Source: Treponema sp.
Lineage (GTDB): Bacteria; Spirochaetota; Spirochaetia; Treponematales; Breznakiellaceae
DNA: 6,114 nt
Direction: 5' to 3'
Assembly (NCBI GenBank): GCA_031258265.1
Contig: JAIRNB010000076.1
Location: forward strand, 1 to 6,114
The translations under genes and the position numbers were made by a program. The notes under the pieces are model-generated. The model worked only from the letters and a program-made list of their open reading frames with translations, was not told the origin of the DNA and made no database searches. Position 1 is the stretch's first letter, and the number at the start of each line of letters is the position of its first letter. Of this stretch, positions 1-4,900 are shown one piece after another.

Positions 1-232
1 AGCCGGAACATTCAGTCCTTGCCGGTAACACACGGTTCTTTGCTTCAAATATATGCTTTTGGGGAAGCCCTGCGGACCTCTTCATTTTATACCGGACTTC
101 CGCCATCACCGGCTGAAAATCGAAGCGCCCCAGGCCGCAGGGTATTAGACTCCCCTTTGAATAGAGCCCCCTTGCACAAAACCCGGTCAAGGCTTTATGG
201 TGGGTGTTATCAAATCCAAAAGGGAGTTTTAT
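1..232. other. Left flank with no confident gene
   Basis: This stretch precedes the DUF1508 gene. Plus-strand frame 1 is open from the left edge to 249, but its product looks like random translated DNA, and it overlaps the well-supported start at 233. A minus-strand frame starting with ATG at 104-106 runs off the left edge, but I see no convincing ribosome site or recognisable sequence. A weak sigma-70-like pair, TTGCAC at 172-177 and TATGGT at 196-201 with an 18-base spacer, could serve the DUF1508 gene. I rate it low because only three and four of the six bases match consensus. Confidence 0.4.
221..226 (+). promoter_or_regulatory. Shine-Dalgarno site that fixes the DUF1508 start
   Basis: AGGGAG lies 6 bases upstream of the ATG at 233. 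An in-frame ATG at 197 would give 12 extra residues (MVGVIKSKREFY) but has no comparable site. DUF1508 domains also normally begin almost at the N-terminus, so the ATG at 233 is preferred. Confidence 0.75.
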
Positions 233-526
233 ATGGCAGCGAAGTTTGAAATTTTCATTGACCGGAAAAAACAATACCGGTTCCATCTCAAAGCCAGCAA
301 CGGAGAAACCGTTGCCGCAAGCCAAGCCTATGACACCAAGGCGGCGTGTCTTAAGGGCATCAAATCGATCCAGAAAAACGCCCCCACCGCCGCGATCATT
401 GATCCCGAAGAAGCGGCAAAAAAGGCTGCCAAGCCTGTTCCCGCAAAGCGCGGCGCCAAGGCTGGGGCACCCCCATCCGCGGCTAAAGAAAAAAAACCCC
501 GGAGCCGCAAGCCCAAAACCGAGTAA
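233..526 (+). CDS. DUF1508 (YegP-like) small protein with Lys/Ala/Pro-rich tail
   Basis: This is a 97-residue protein. Residues 4-57 form one DUF1508 unit: the FEIF start, a YRFHLKASNGE segment, an ASQAY turn, then the KAACLKGIKSIQKNAP helix. That order is diagnostic of the family. E. coli YegP carries two such units in about 110 residues. Here the second unit is replaced by a low-complexity tail (about 59-97) with ten Lys and three Arg among Ala and Pro, ending in an SRKPK motif, much like a bacterial histone H1-type tail. The family has no firmly established biochemical role. Binding of the tail to nucleic acid or another polyanion is my inference. There is no signal peptide or membrane segment, so it should be cytoplasmic. 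The gene stands alone and faces pfk convergently across a 421-base gap. Confidence 0.88.
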   Translation: MAAKFEIFIDRKKQYRFHLKASNGETVAASQAYDTKAACLKGIKSIQKNAPTAAIIDPEEAAKKAAKPVPAKRGAKAGAPPSAAKEKKPRSRKPKTE

Positions 527-556
527 TTTCTTGTGCCGGGGCCGCTAGTACATACT

Positions 557-577
557 CCGGCCGTATATGCTGGCCGG
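557..577. repeat. CCGGCC / GGCCGG inverted repeat
   Basis: CCGGCC (557-562) and GGCCGG (572-577) form a perfect 6-base stem with a 9-base loop, 31 bases after the DUF1508 stop. The flanking ATGC (568-571) and GCAT (577-580) give an alternative fold. There is no T-run after it, so it is at best a Rho-type or processing structure for the DUF1508 transcript. Confidence 0.4.
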
Positions 578-628
578 CATGGGGCGAAGTAATTGTCCTG
601 GTAAGGGCGCGTTAAGGAAAAAATGTAA

Positions 629-697
629 CACCCGCCCGGCGCAGGGCAACTGTATTTATCCCGGCCAAATGCAAGGGCGGCTTTAGGCGGGCGGGTG
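629..697. repeat. Perfect 10-base inverted repeat with 49-base interior
   Basis: CACCCGCCCG (629-638) and CGGGCGGGTG (688-697) are exact reverse complements. The interior is 49 bases. A second short dyad, GGGC (705-708) and GCCC (723-726), follows directly. The arms are too far apart for a simple intrinsic terminator. The arrangement fits the closing stem of a structured RNA or the ends of a small palindromic element. Confidence 0.5.
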
Positions 698-728
698 CGC
701 CGCGGGGCTGACTGTAGTAAATGCCCAG

Positions 729-747
729 GTTTTTGCAAAGCAAAAAC
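729..747. repeat. GTTTTTGC-AAA-GCAAAAAC hairpin
   Basis: This is a perfect 8-base stem with a 3-base loop. It resembles the A/T-rich cores of the palindromes at 5006-5025 and 6014-6055 and may belong to the same family. It could stop transcription from either side, but neither strand has a continuous T-run after the stem. Confidence 0.4.
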
Positions 748-762
748 GTAAAGCTAAAAAAT

Positions 763-811
763 GGCTGGGATGCCGGCTTTCGTTCCAGCCCAAACCTGCG
801 GTTGTTTTTTT
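763..811 (+). terminator. Candidate terminator with T7 run
   Basis: GGCTGG (763-768) pairs with CCAGCC (785-790). A small hairpin AACC-TGC-GGTT (793-803) follows and runs into seven T residues (805-811). The T-run gives it intrinsic-terminator polarity on the plus strand, although the last stem is only four bases. It lies about 280 bases past the DUF1508 stop, so it may instead end a separate short plus-strand transcript. Confidence 0.35.
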
Positions 812-825
812 CTGGCCTTTCGCGC

Positions 826-892
826 AAGGGATAGAAGCGGAAATACCGGAAGCCCCCGCCAGGGGGCTGAGGAATTGAAGCGGATAGCCCGG
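826..892. repeat. Duplicated GAAGCGGA-core motif flanking a perfect hairpin
   Basis: Two 24-base copies lie at 826-849 and 869-892, matching at 18 of 24 positions. Both contain the identical core GAAGCGGA (834-841 and 877-884) and end in CCGG. Between them sits AGCCCCC-GCCA-GGGGGCT (851-868), a perfect 7-base stem with a 4-base loop. From memory, a core like AGGGATNGAAGCGG recurs between genes in several bacterial lineages, but I cannot verify that here. Confidence 0.5.
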
Positions 893-919
893 TCCGGCGT
901 CTACCGGGTAGATGCCGGA
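893..919 (-). terminator. Long hairpin just downstream of pfk
   Basis: TCCGGC, G, TCTACC (893-905), a central G, then GGTAGA, T, GCCGGA (907-919) make a near-perfect stem of up to 13 pairs interrupted only by a G-T pair. It starts 28 bases past the pfk stop codon on the minus strand. There is no T-run, so it may act as a 3'-end protecting structure or a Rho-associated stop rather than a classical intrinsic terminator. Confidence 0.45.
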
Positions 920-947
920 TGCGCCAAAGATAAAACTACAAACCCTT

Positions 948-2279
948 TTACTTTCCGAAGGAATTTACCATCAGGACCGGCTGGTGGGTGGCGTCCAGGG
1001 TGTCCCGCCAGAGGTTCCCCTCCGGTTCTACGTGGTTCCGGTAGGAAACCACCATTTTGATGGGCACATGGACAAACTCGTTGTTCACCAGGCCGATGAT
1101 CAGCTTGGTCTTTCCCGCCATGGCCGCATGGACGGCGGCGTTTCCCAGCCGTTCACAGTAAATCGAATCGGCGGGGTTTGCCGGGGAGGACCGGATAATA
1201 TAACTGGGATCGATGTATTTCAGGTTGATCTCGATCTTTTTTTCCTCGAAATAATGGATGATCCGGTCCCGCAGGTAGGTTCCCACATCGGCCATTTTGA
1301 GGTTCCCCCCGGCATCGGTCTTTCGCTCGGTCAAAAGCTGATCCTGCATGGCCCCTTCCGCTACCACGATTACCGCATGCTTGCGCCGGTTAAGCCGGTC
1401 TTCCAGGTGCCGCAGGAAACCGTTGTAGCCTTCCAGGTTGAAGGGGACTTCCGGGATAAGGACAAAATTGACTTCATGGCTGGCAAGGGCGGTATGGGCG
1501 GCGATAAAGCCCGATTCCCGGCCCATAACTTTTACGAGGCCGATGCCGTTGATGGCGGAGCTGGCCTCCATGTGGGCCGCCGCTACCACGTCCACCGCCT
1601 TGTCCACGGCGGTATCAAAACCGAAGGACCGCTGAATCAGGGCAAAGTCGTTGTCCACGGTTTTGGGTATTCCCACCATGGCTATTTTGAGCTTTCGTCT
1701 GTCGATTTCTTCGGCGATGTCCAACGAGCCCCGCTGGGTCCCGTCCCCGCCGATGGTAAAAACCACGTTAAGATTGAGCTGTTCTATGGCGTCAACGATC
1801 TTGGCGACTTCCTTGCCGCCTCCCCGGGCGCTGCCCAGGAAGGTGCCCCCCAGTTTGTGAATATCGTCCACAATATCCGGGTCCAGGTGTTTGACGCCGT
1901 ACTGGTATTCCGGTAGGAAGCCCTTGTAACCGTATTGTATCCCCGAAATCCGCTTGACTCCGTAACGGTACCAGAGACAGCGGACGATAGCCCGGATCAC
2001 ATCGTTGATGCCGGGGCACAGGCCCCCGCAGCTTACGATTCCCGCGTGAACATGGGCGGGGGTAAAATACAACATCTCCCGGGGACCGGCACATTCAAGG
2101 ATCTGACTTCGCTTTACCGGAGTTTGGGCGCCCAGCTTGACGCTGGTTTCCAGCCGGATAAACTGGTTGTCCGTCACATAGTTGGCCATTAAATCCCCAT
2201 CCACCGTGGACATTGAGATAGGAGACTTGACGTTCCGCTTTCCCAGTTCCTCAATCGTAAAATCATAAGCATCGGCCAT
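948..2279 (-). CDS. pfkA: 6-phosphofructokinase, ATP-type by key residue, spirochaete/plant-like group
   Basis: This 443-residue cytoplasmic enzyme phosphorylates fructose 6-phosphate to fructose 1,6-bisphosphate, the committed glycolytic step. It carries GGLCPGIN (85-92) in the phosphate-donor site, GGDGT (177-181), PKTVDND with the catalytic Asp (205-211), MGRESG (252-257), PEVPF (276-280) and a sugar-phosphate-site segment around YIDPSYIIRS (355-364). In this superfamily Gly at the fourth position of GGDGT (G180) goes with ATP, while Asp goes with pyrophosphate. The Lys of PKT (K206) is the pyrophosphate-type residue. The Gly plus Lys pairing is known from plant and trypanosome ATP-dependent enzymes, so ATP use is predicted. 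The length exceeds the roughly 320 residues of E. coli PfkA because of an N-terminal extension of about 75 residues. GGGAGG (2288-2293) sits 8 bases before the ATG. The gene is monocistronic, divergent from the nitroreductase gene, with a good promoter at 2472-2500. Confidence 0.93.
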   Translation of the reverse strand: MADAYDFTIEELGKRNVKSPISMSTVDGDLMANYVTDNQFIRLETSVKLGAQTPVKRSQILECAGPREMLYFTPAHVHAGIVSCGGLCPGINDVIRAIVRCLWYRYGVKRISGIQYGYKGFLPEYQYGVKHLDPDIVDDIHKLGGTFLGSARGGGKEVAKIVDAIEQLNLNVVFTIGGDGTQRGSLDIAEEIDRRKLKIAMVGIPKTVDNDFALIQRSFGFDTAVDKAVDVVAAAHMEASSAINGIGLVKVMGRESGFIAAHTALASHEVNFVLIPEVPFNLEGYNGFLRHLEDRLNRRKHAVIVVAEGAMQDQLLTERKTDAGGNLKMADVGTYLRDRIIHYFEEKKIEINLKYIDPSYIIRSSPANPADSIYCERLGNAAVHAAMAGKTKLIIGLVNNEFVHVPIKMVVSYRNHVEPEGNLWRDTLDATHQPVLMVNSFGK

Positions 2280-2310
2280 AAAGTTTTCCTCCCGTATTCC
2301 ACTGTAAAAT

Positions 2311-2349
2311 GGGGCTGTTTCAAAAGCTCAATGTGTGAACCGGCAGCCC
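2311..2349. repeat. Palindrome of the GGCTGTTTC family, copy 1
   Basis: GGGCTG (2312-2317) pairs with CAGCCC (2344-2349), and the next bases, GTTTCA against TGAAC (2336-2340), extend the stem imperfectly. The left arm GGCTGTTTC followed by an A-run, and a right arm TGAAC followed by CAGC, both recur at 4997-5039. This copy lies in the pfk 5' leader, ending 18 bases upstream of the ribosome site, so it would be transcribed with pfk. Confidence 0.45.
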
Positions 2350-2408
2350 TAAAAACACGGTTCCATAAGGTTTTAACCGGAAAAACCGCGGCATCCGGCG
2401 GCAAAACA

Positions 2409-2435
2409 GCCGGCTTTTAAACCGGCCTTTCGGCC
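2409..2435. repeat. GC-rich double hairpin in pfk leader
   Basis: GCCGG (2409-2413) pairs with CCGGC (2422-2426) across TTTTAAA. Alternatively GGCC (2424-2427) pairs with GGCC (2432-2435) across TTTC. The two folds share bases and are mutually exclusive. Plus-strand CCCCTTTT follows, but no plus-strand gene lies upstream to terminate. On the minus strand this is the start of the predicted pfk leader, so a regulatory fold is possible but unproven. Confidence 0.3.
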
Positions 2436-2471
2436 CCTTTTCGAATACACATCCCGGCATCTATATTTGTA

Positions 2472-2500
2472 ACTATAATCGTTCATCCCCTATCTTTCAA
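2472..2500 (-). promoter_or_regulatory. Sigma-70-type promoter for pfk
   Basis: Read on the minus strand, TTGAAA (2495-2500) and TATAGT (2472-2477) each match consensus at five of six bases with an ideal 17-base spacer. Transcription would begin near 2465, giving a leader of about 185 bases before the pfk ATG. That leader would contain the hairpins at 2409-2435 and 2311-2349. Confidence 0.6.
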
Positions 2501-2523
2501 TTAGCCCCCGGTTTCCATAAAAT
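2495..2523 (+). promoter_or_regulatory. Candidate promoter for the nitroreductase gene
   Basis: TAAAAT (2518-2523) matches the -10 box at five of six bases. The hexamer 17 bases upstream, TTTCAA (2495-2500), is a poor -35 box that shares its bases with the pfk -35 on the other strand. An alternative is TTGTAA (2467-2472) with TATCTT (2491-2496), spacer 18. A perfect TATAAT at 2474-2479 lacks any -35 partner. If either pair is real, the two divergent promoters overlap and could compete. Confidence 0.35.
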
Positions 2524-2526
2524 AGG

Positions 2527-2549
2527 ATGATCAGATCGGACCGGATCAT
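2527..2549 (+). promoter_or_regulatory. ATGATC-N11-GATCAT dyad, possible operator
   Basis: The exact inverted repeat ATGATC (2527-2532) and GATCAT (2544-2549) lies just after the candidate plus-strand -10 box and about 20 bases before the nitroreductase ribosome site AGGAG (2570-2574). Its position fits a repressor site or a leader hairpin. GATC occurs three times within it, so Dam-type methylation could matter if the host has such an enzyme. Confidence 0.35.
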
Positions 2550-2582
2550 GCGCCGGCAAATTTACAGACAGGAGATGAACAA

Positions 2583-3146
2583 ATGAGAAAAATTGCCCTT
2601 TACTGCGCCGTTTTTGTGTTTTTGGCCGGAATCCTTGGGGCCCAGGAGAATAAGGGGGGTTTACAGGCCATTCTGAACCACTACGCGGCCAGAAATTTTG
2701 TTTCCGGCGAAATTAACCGGGGGGATCTGGACCAGATTCTCCAGGCAGGTATCCGCGCCCCCAGCGCCAACAACCGCCAGCCCTGGCTTTTTACCGTGGT
2801 ACAGACAACCGCCCTGGCCCGGCAGATCGTGTCCAACAACGAGGACGGGAATGTGCTTATCGTGATCTCCGCGGAGGGGGACGGCAAGACCAACGGGCGG
2901 CAGATTTTGGACTGCGCCCTGGCGGCCCAGAGTATATATCTGGCGGCCCAGGCCCTGGGTTACGGTTCCCGGATCTATACCGGCCCCATGGACAGCATTA
3001 ACAGAAATCTAAAGACCCAGTTGGGTCTTCCCAACGGCCACAACGCCATCGTCCTGGTAAGGGTGGGAAAAGTCCAGGGTAATGTGGATGCCCTTTCCGC
3101 CGCCTCGTCCAGGGCCGCCGCAGGCAGCAAGGTCCAGTACAAGTAA
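2583..3146 (+). CDS. Predicted exported nitroreductase-family protein
   Basis: This is a 187-residue protein. Residues 1-20 look like a Sec signal peptide: MRK, a hydrophobic stretch to about 18, then a small-residue site before QEN. The only Cys there (C8) lies inside the hydrophobic core, so it is not a lipoprotein. The mature part is a compact nitroreductase/FMN-dependent fold: AARNF (35-39) in place of the usual RRSxRxF flavin-phosphate motif, IRAPSANNRQPW (57-68), then the AAQSIYLAAQALGYGSRIYTGP helix-turn region (114-135) and a final VLVRVGK strand (157-163). It lacks a long C-terminal arm. Family members reduce nitro-aromatics, quinones or flavins with NAD(P)H and are usually cytoplasmic, so a secretion signal is odd. 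One Arg of the flavin motif is missing, so cofactor binding is uncertain. AGGAG (2570-2574) sits 8 bases before the ATG. The gene is monocistronic. Confidence 0.85.
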   Translation: MRKIALYCAVFVFLAGILGAQENKGGLQAILNHYAARNFVSGEINRGDLDQILQAGIRAPSANNRQPWLFTVVQTTALARQIVSNNEDGNVLIVISAEGDGKTNGRQILDCALAAQSIYLAAQALGYGSRIYTGPMDSINRNLKTQLGLPNGHNAIVLVRVGKVQGNVDALSAASSRAAAGSKVQYK

Positions 3147-3180
3147 GGACCGCGCAAGAACAAGCTGAGCTGGTATCCCC

Positions 3181-3216
3181 GGCAATCTGCCGGGCAATCT
3201 GCCGGGCAGCCTGCCG
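3181..3216. repeat. Three tandem 12-base palindromic units
   Basis: GGCAATCTGCCG occurs at 3181-3192 and 3193-3204, and GGCAGCCTGCCG at 3205-3216. Each unit is itself a dyad (GGCA/TGCC), so the array can fold as three small hairpins or slip between registers. It lies between the convergent nitroreductase and amrS genes. It may be slippage-generated and variable in number between strains. Confidence 0.6.
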
Positions 3217-3247
3217 CTCTGTACGTTTTATACGTGAAGCGCGGCAG
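3211..3247. terminator. Candidate bidirectional terminator between convergent genes
   Basis: CTGCCGC (3211-3217) and GCGGCAG (3241-3247) are exact reverse complements. Inside them ACGT (3223-3226) and ACGT (3232-3235) can form an inner stem around TTTTA. The outer arm starts within the last 12-base unit. It lies 65 bases after the nitroreductase stop and directly after the amrS stop, so it could serve both. There is no clean T-run on either side. Confidence 0.4.
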
Positions 3248-3251
3248 ACTC

Positions 3252-4349
3252 CTACCAGTACACCGGCGTTTCAGCCCCGCAGGCGGGACAACGGCAGGGC
3301 CGCTGTCCTTTGACCGGCGGTCCGTTCAGCGCCGGGCTTGTCCCGGCGGACGGCGCGGCATCGCCGGGAAGGAGGAAGCTTTCCACCCGGTAGCCCCGGC
3401 GGCGGACCAGAACAGCCCCGCAGCGGGGGCAGGCGGTATCGTTCTTCTCCCCCGGAATATTTCCCGTATATACAAAGGGCAGAAGCTTCCGGGCCCGCCC
3501 CGCCAAACCAAGCAGGGCCGCGGCGTCTGTGGGCGGCGCGTCCCAGCGGTAATCAGGATGGTAGGCGGATAAATGCCAGGGTACGGGGTCTTTCGCTGCG
3601 GCGTTCTCATGTCCGGGGGTCTCCAGACCGGCGATGAATTCTATACAGTCCCCAATTTCGGCTTCGCTGTCGTTAAGGCCGGGAACTATCAGGGTAGTCA
3701 GTTCCAGGCGGACCCCATGGCGGCGGGCGGCGCGGATAAAATTCAAGACTGTTTCCAGGTCTCCCCCCAGAATTTCCCGGTATGTCTTTTCCGAAAAACA
3801 TTTAAGATCGATATTTGCCGCATCGGTCAGGGGCAGTATCTTCTCCGCCATTTCCAGGTTTATACAACCGTTACTAACCAGCACATTGGCAATACCCTGT
3901 TCGTGGGCAAGCTCCATACAATCCTTAAGAAACTCAAAATGGATCAAAGGTTCAGAGTAAGTGTAGGCGATCTGCCCCATGGGAAAGGCCGCGGCAGGAT
4001 GCCCCGCCGCCGGCCCTCCATTCCGCAGGACCATGGCAACGGCGTCCTGGGGCCGCAGTTTCCGGCCTTCCGGAACAGAACCCCGTAATTGGGATATTCG
4101 CCAGTTCTGGCAAAAGGGGCAGCGAAGATTACAACCGGCAAAACCCAGGGAAAGGATTTGGGAACCGGGACGGAAATGGTAGAGGGGTTTCTTCTCGATA
4201 GGATCAAAGGCGGCGGCGGTGACATAGCCGTAATACGGCAGAGAAAGCCCCGCCAAATCCCCATTCTCCCTGGTCCCGCAGAACCCCCGGCCCCCAGGGG
4301 GGATAAAACAGCGGTGATGACAAAGGGTACAGCGGAGGACTTCAGCCAT
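3252..4349 (-). CDS. amrS: AmmeMemoRadiSam system radical SAM enzyme
   Basis: This is a 365-residue cytoplasmic radical S-adenosylmethionine enzyme of the pyruvate-formate-lyase-activase-like (COG1180) branch. The N-terminus has Cys 7, 10, 14 and 24 (CTLCHHRC, then GFCGTREN). The 4Fe-4S cluster motif CNLRCPFC is at 73-80, and the SAM-binding strand YTYSEP at 129-134. NIDLKCFSE (179-187), VPGLNDSE (222-229), PWHLSAYHPDY (257-267) and YTGNIPG (294-300) are all typical of AmrS. A C-terminal zinc-ribbon-like part has CPRC (307-310) and CPAC (354-357). This family commonly sits with AMMECR1 and Memo genes; neither is in the window, and the substrate is not established. The start is tight: an in-frame TGA lies two codons upstream and the conserved Cys begin at residue 7. 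No clear Shine-Dalgarno is visible. The gene lies 123 bases after the 133-residue gene on the same strand, probably one operon. Confidence 0.9.
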   Translation of the reverse strand: MAEVLRCTLCHHRCFIPPGGRGFCGTRENGDLAGLSLPYYGYVTAAAFDPIEKKPLYHFRPGSQILSLGFAGCNLRCPFCQNWRISQLRGSVPEGRKLRPQDAVAMVLRNGGPAAGHPAAAFPMGQIAYTYSEPLIHFEFLKDCMELAHEQGIANVLVSNGCINLEMAEKILPLTDAANIDLKCFSEKTYREILGGDLETVLNFIRAARRHGVRLELTTLIVPGLNDSEAEIGDCIEFIAGLETPGHENAAAKDPVPWHLSAYHPDYRWDAPPTDAAALLGLAGRARKLLPFVYTGNIPGEKNDTACPRCGAVLVRRRGYRVESFLLPGDAAPSAGTSPALNGPPVKGQRPCRCPACGAETPVYW

Positions 4350-4472
4350 TATTCAAACGGCGCCCCGCCGCAGCGCCCCGAAGCGGCAGGACCGGCCCCG
4401 CCGCGGCGTTCCGCAGGGCATCCCGCGGGGCGGACGACTCCCCCGGTAAAACGGCGGAACCGGAATTCCCTT

Positions 4473-4874
4473 TCAGGGGGCCGCCCCCATACCGGGGGCG
4501 CGAAAACGGACCTTCTGAAACCGTTCCCGAAGTTCCTCCTGTTTGTCGGCAAACTGCACCGAATCGCCCACCTGAAAGGGTTCCATGATAACCCCATGGG
4601 CCCCCCGGCGAATCCAAAGCCTAACTAAGGGTACTCCCTCGCCGGCTTGAGTCACGGCGGAATGTAGCTCCTCCACATAAAGCACGTCCTCAATCTTGAA
4701 TTCCAGGATCGACGGCCTGGCCCCCAGGGGATCAAAAATAAGAACAAGTTTGCCCTTTTCTGAAGGATGCTGCCGGGGATACCCGGTAAAAGGAACGCTG
4801 TCCCTGGGAGGGCCCTCGGCGTATTTGGCGATTTCGCTTAAAGGCAGGGACTCCAGATAACTGCCAATACTCAT
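4473..4874 (-). CDS. Conserved-looking hypothetical protein, 133 residues
   Basis: I do not recognise this family. The protein looks like a real globular cytoplasmic protein, with no signal peptide, membrane span or Cys. It starts MSIGSYLESLPLSEIAKYAE, an amphipathic helix. The centre alternates strands and turns: PFTGYPRQHP (28-37), KLVLIFDPLG (42-51), EFKIEDVLYVEELHSAV (58-74), VPLVRLWIRRGAHGVIMEPF (81-100). It ends in a charged helix (110-122) and a short Pro/Gly/Ala tail. GGAGG (4881-4885) sits 6 bases before the ATG, a strong start. It is probably the first gene of a unit with amrS, 123 bases downstream, but does not resemble AMMECR1 or Memo. The pattern of aliphatic strands with DPLG and RRGAHG turns suggests a small beta-barrel-like fold. 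That is a guess. Confidence 0.75.
   Translation of the reverse strand: MSIGSYLESLPLSEIAKYAEGPPRDSVPFTGYPRQHPSEKGKLVLIFDPLGARPSILEFKIEDVLYVEELHSAVTQAGEGVPLVRLWIRRGAHGVIMEPFQVGDSVQFADKQEELRERFQKVRFRAPGMGAAP
4482..4500 (-). repeat. Hairpin overlapping the 3' end of the hypothetical gene
   Basis: CGCCCCC (4482-4488) and GGGGGCG (4494-4500) form a perfect 7-base stem with loop ATACC, inside the last codons of the gene (encoding PGMGAA). A further GGGGG (4476-4480) next to its stop can compete for the C-rich arm. On the minus strand this could pause or partly stop transcription before amrS. The following gap (4350-4472) is very GC-rich with no gene visible. Confidence 0.4.
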
Positions 4875-4900
4875 AACACGCCTCCAAATCTGTACAAGCT

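Larger units (their letters stand above)
527..947. other. Structured 421-base convergent intergenic gap
   Basis: No ORF here is convincing; the frames that exist are low-complexity or shadows of neighbouring genes. The gap is instead crowded with inverted repeats, annotated separately: CCGGCC/GGCCGG at 557-577, a perfect 10-base dyad at 629-697, an 8-base hairpin at 729-747, a hairpin with a T-run at 763-811, a duplicated motif around a hairpin at 826-892, and a long hairpin at 893-919. Such density exceeds what two convergent terminators need. It suggests mobile palindromic elements, or possibly a structured RNA. Confidence 0.6.
2280..2582. other. 303-base divergent promoter region
   Basis: This gap separates pfk (-) and the nitroreductase gene (+). 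It holds a GGGCTG/CAGCCC palindrome (2311-2349), a GC-rich double hairpin (2409-2435), a good minus-strand promoter, a weaker plus-strand promoter and an ATGATC/GATCAT dyad (2527-2549), all listed separately. No coding frame here looks real. Confidence 0.6.

Noticed and set aside
1..106. Minus-strand frame from ATG at 104-106 running off the left edge
   Set aside because: It has only 35 codons, no convincing Shine-Dalgarno and no recognisable product; more upstream sequence would decide.
19..249. Open plus-strand frame of 76 codons
   Set aside because: It overlaps the well-supported DUF1508 start, begins at TTG without a ribosome site and encodes nothing recognisable.
328..738. Minus-strand frame of 136 codons
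   Set aside because: It overlaps DUF1508 in antisense and runs through the palindromic gap; the product is low-complexity.
912..1916. Long plus-strand frame of 334 codons
   Set aside because: It is antisense to phosphofructokinase, whose motifs are intact on the minus strand; long shadow frames are common in GC-rich genes.
2424..2440. Intrinsic terminator GGCC-TTTC-GGCC followed by CCCCTTTT on the plus strand
   Set aside because: No plus-strand gene lies upstream and the stem is only four bases; kept only as a leader hairpin.
3181..3216. CRISPR-like array
   Set aside because: The units are 12 bases, contiguous and without spacers, so this is a simple tandem repeat.
3573..4088. Plus-strand frame of 171 codons
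   Set aside because: It is antisense to amrS and has no family features.
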